Positions 6,286-7,086 of a stretch of 7,086 nucleotides of DNA are shown here, piece after piece. The translations under genes were made by a program, and so were the position numbers. This DNA is from an uncultured Alphaproteobacteria bacterium (GTDB lineage: Bacteria; Pseudomonadota; Alphaproteobacteria; RUG11792). The notes under the pieces were generated by a model that saw only the letters and a list, made by a program, of their open reading frames with translations, was not told the origin of the DNA and did no database searches. The first letter of the stretch is position 1, and each line of letters opens with the position of its first letter. The stretch spans positions 1-7,086 of the forward strand of contig CAUDEV010000055.1 of NCBI GenBank assembly GCA_958448685.1, given 5' to 3'.

Positions 6286-6963
6286 ATGAATGAAAATCTA
6301 AAACAACTTTCTTTGCCGATCTCTTGGGCTTTTTCAAAAAAAAGAAAAGATTTTGTTGTAAGTGATTGTAATCGATATGCTTTCGAATGGCTTGAGAAAT
6401 GGCCATTTAAAATTAAAGATAATTTCGTTTGCATGGTTGGCGAAAAAGGTTCCGGAAAAACTCATTTATCAAGCATCTGGGCGGAAAGATTGGACGCAGA
6501 TATTATAAACGCTTCTGATGATGTTTTTAATAAGTGGTACAGTATAGTTTCCTCAGAAAATACCCAGAAATATTTCGTTCTTGATGATGCGGATTTGATA
6601 AAAGATGATATAGTGCTATTTTATATATACAATACAATAAAAGAGAAAAACGCTTATTTGCTCATGACTGCGGCGCGCTCACCAAACAAATGGGATTTAA
6701 AATTTAAAGATATAAAATCACGCCTTTCTACATTAAATATAATAAGAATTCAAAGACCAAATGAAGCAGCAATAAATTCGATTATAGAAAAAATGTTGTT
6801 GCAACGCGGAATTTTAGTCAAAGAAAATGTTGTTGATTATATCTCAAATCGAATAGAAAGATCATATGAATCAATAAATTATTGGATTAATAAACTTGAT
6901 TCCTTATTGATAGATAAAAAATCTGGATTATCAATTAAAATTGTGAAAGAAATCATAAAATAA
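6286..6963 (+). CDS. hdaA: DnaA-inactivating AAA+ protein, Hda/HdaA type
   Basis: The 225-residue protein is a DnaA relative lacking the DNA-binding domain IV. Hda-type proteins bind the DNA-loaded sliding clamp and stimulate hydrolysis of DnaA-bound ATP, preventing re-initiation of replication. The N-terminal clamp-binding motif QLSLPI is at 7-12. Walker A GEKGSGKTH is at 52-60, Walker B FVLDDAD at 97-103, a sensor I region MTAARSP at 127-133, and a DnaA-like DIKSRL box with R146 at 142-147. A sensor II-like R192 lies in the C-terminal lid (RSYESINYWINKLD). The length fits the family. The ATG at 6286 lies 3 nt after fdx without a Shine-Dalgarno site, so coupling to fdx is likely. The clamp motif separates it from DnaA and DnaC-like loaders. 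Confidence 0.9.
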   Translation: MNENLKQLSLPISWAFSKKRKDFVVSDCNRYAFEWLEKWPFKIKDNFVCMVGEKGSGKTHLSSIWAERLDADIINASDDVFNKWYSIVSSENTQKYFVLDDADLIKDDIVLFYIYNTIKEKNAYLLMTAARSPNKWDLKFKDIKSRLSTLNIIRIQRPNEAAINSIIEKMLLQRGILVKENVVDYISNRIERSYESINYWINKLDSLLIDKKSGLSIKIVKEIIK

Positions 6964-6986
6964 AAAGATTAATCAAGTACTTTTTT
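6962..6986 (+). terminator. Weak terminator-like structure after hdaA
   Basis: AAAAAG (6962-6967) can pair with CTTTTT (6980-6985) around a 12-nt loop, and the T-run itself closes the stem. It lies directly after the hdaA stop, where an operon end is expected. A stem with only one G-C pair is unlikely to be strong, so the assignment rests mostly on position. Confidence 0.25.
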
Positions 6987-7017
6987 CAATCTCCATAGCT
7001 TTCAATTTTGATAGATT

Positions 7018-7086
7018 ATGTCTTGCGAAAGCGCTATAGGTGCCTCTGCGGTGTCAATGAAGTTTTCCGGTGAGGCCATCTTTCTA
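7018..7086 (+). repeat. 69-bp dispersed repeat, copy B (cut by the window edge)
   Basis: This is the partner of copy A, in opposite orientation; 62 of 69 positions match its reverse complement. The homology starts exactly at an ATG (7018-7020) and runs to the last base of the window, so the true right end is not seen. From that ATG the frame stays open to the edge: MSCESAIGASAVSMKFSGEA, then IFL. On the other strand a 25-codon frame starts at an ATG at 7079 and ends at a TGA at 7002-7004. No Shine-Dalgarno site precedes either start. Which strand, if any, was coding cannot be decided from two copies. Confidence 0.8.

Noticed and set aside
6962..7017. Riboswitch or tRNA after hdaA
   Set aside because: No cloverleaf or conserved aptamer features; only A+T-rich sequence and a weak stem.

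Overview
The window is low-GC DNA (roughly one third G+C by eye, not computed) from an alphaproteobacterium. TrcR (DUF1013) and an HdaA-type DnaA relative are the two markers that point most clearly to that class. The strong A+T bias, short leaders, many A/T-ending codons and a eukaryotic-type phosphomannomutase fit a host-associated or intracellular lineage such as Holosporales or Rickettsiales relatives. That lineage call is inference.

Layout. Positions 1-256 are non-coding. They hold a 50-nt terminal-complementary element at the very left edge, a terminator-like hairpin, one copy of a 69-bp dispersed repeat (copy A, 143-211), and a perfect palindrome just before mreB. A tight + strand gene run follows: mreB, yggT, rsmA and rnhB (257-3144), with 8-nt and 4-nt overlaps between the last three. 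These cover cell-shape cytoskeleton, a small membrane protein, 16S rRNA dimethylation and ribonucleotide/RNA primer removal. Two tandem, diverged copies of an unrecognised multi-pass membrane protein come next (3187-4206). They end at a hairpin shared with a convergent gene, a eukaryotic-type HAD phosphomannomutase on the minus strand (4227-4973).

A 488-nt non-coding gap (4974-5461) holds the likely promoters of the phosphomannomutase gene and the next operon, plus small A+T palindromes and one possible coding remnant. The last block is a compact + strand operon, trcR-fdx-hdaA (5462-6963), with 2-3 nt between genes. It joins a conserved alphaproteobacterial cell-cycle regulator, an adrenodoxin-type [2Fe-2S] ferredoxin and a DnaA-inactivating AAA+ protein that keeps the sliding-clamp-binding motif.

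The right edge (7018-7086) is a second copy (B) of the 69-bp repeat, in opposite orientation to copy A; 62 of 69 positions match by hand alignment. The whole gene block is therefore bracketed by inverted repeats, and the sequence stops inside copy B, as an assembly contig ending in a repeat would. No complete new system is evident. The points most worth a second look are the flanking inverted repeats, the CRISPR-repeat-like 50-nt element at the left end, the eukaryotic-type phosphomannomutase, the duplicated membrane proteins, the RNase HII with a changed GRG motif, and the replication/cell-cycle operon.
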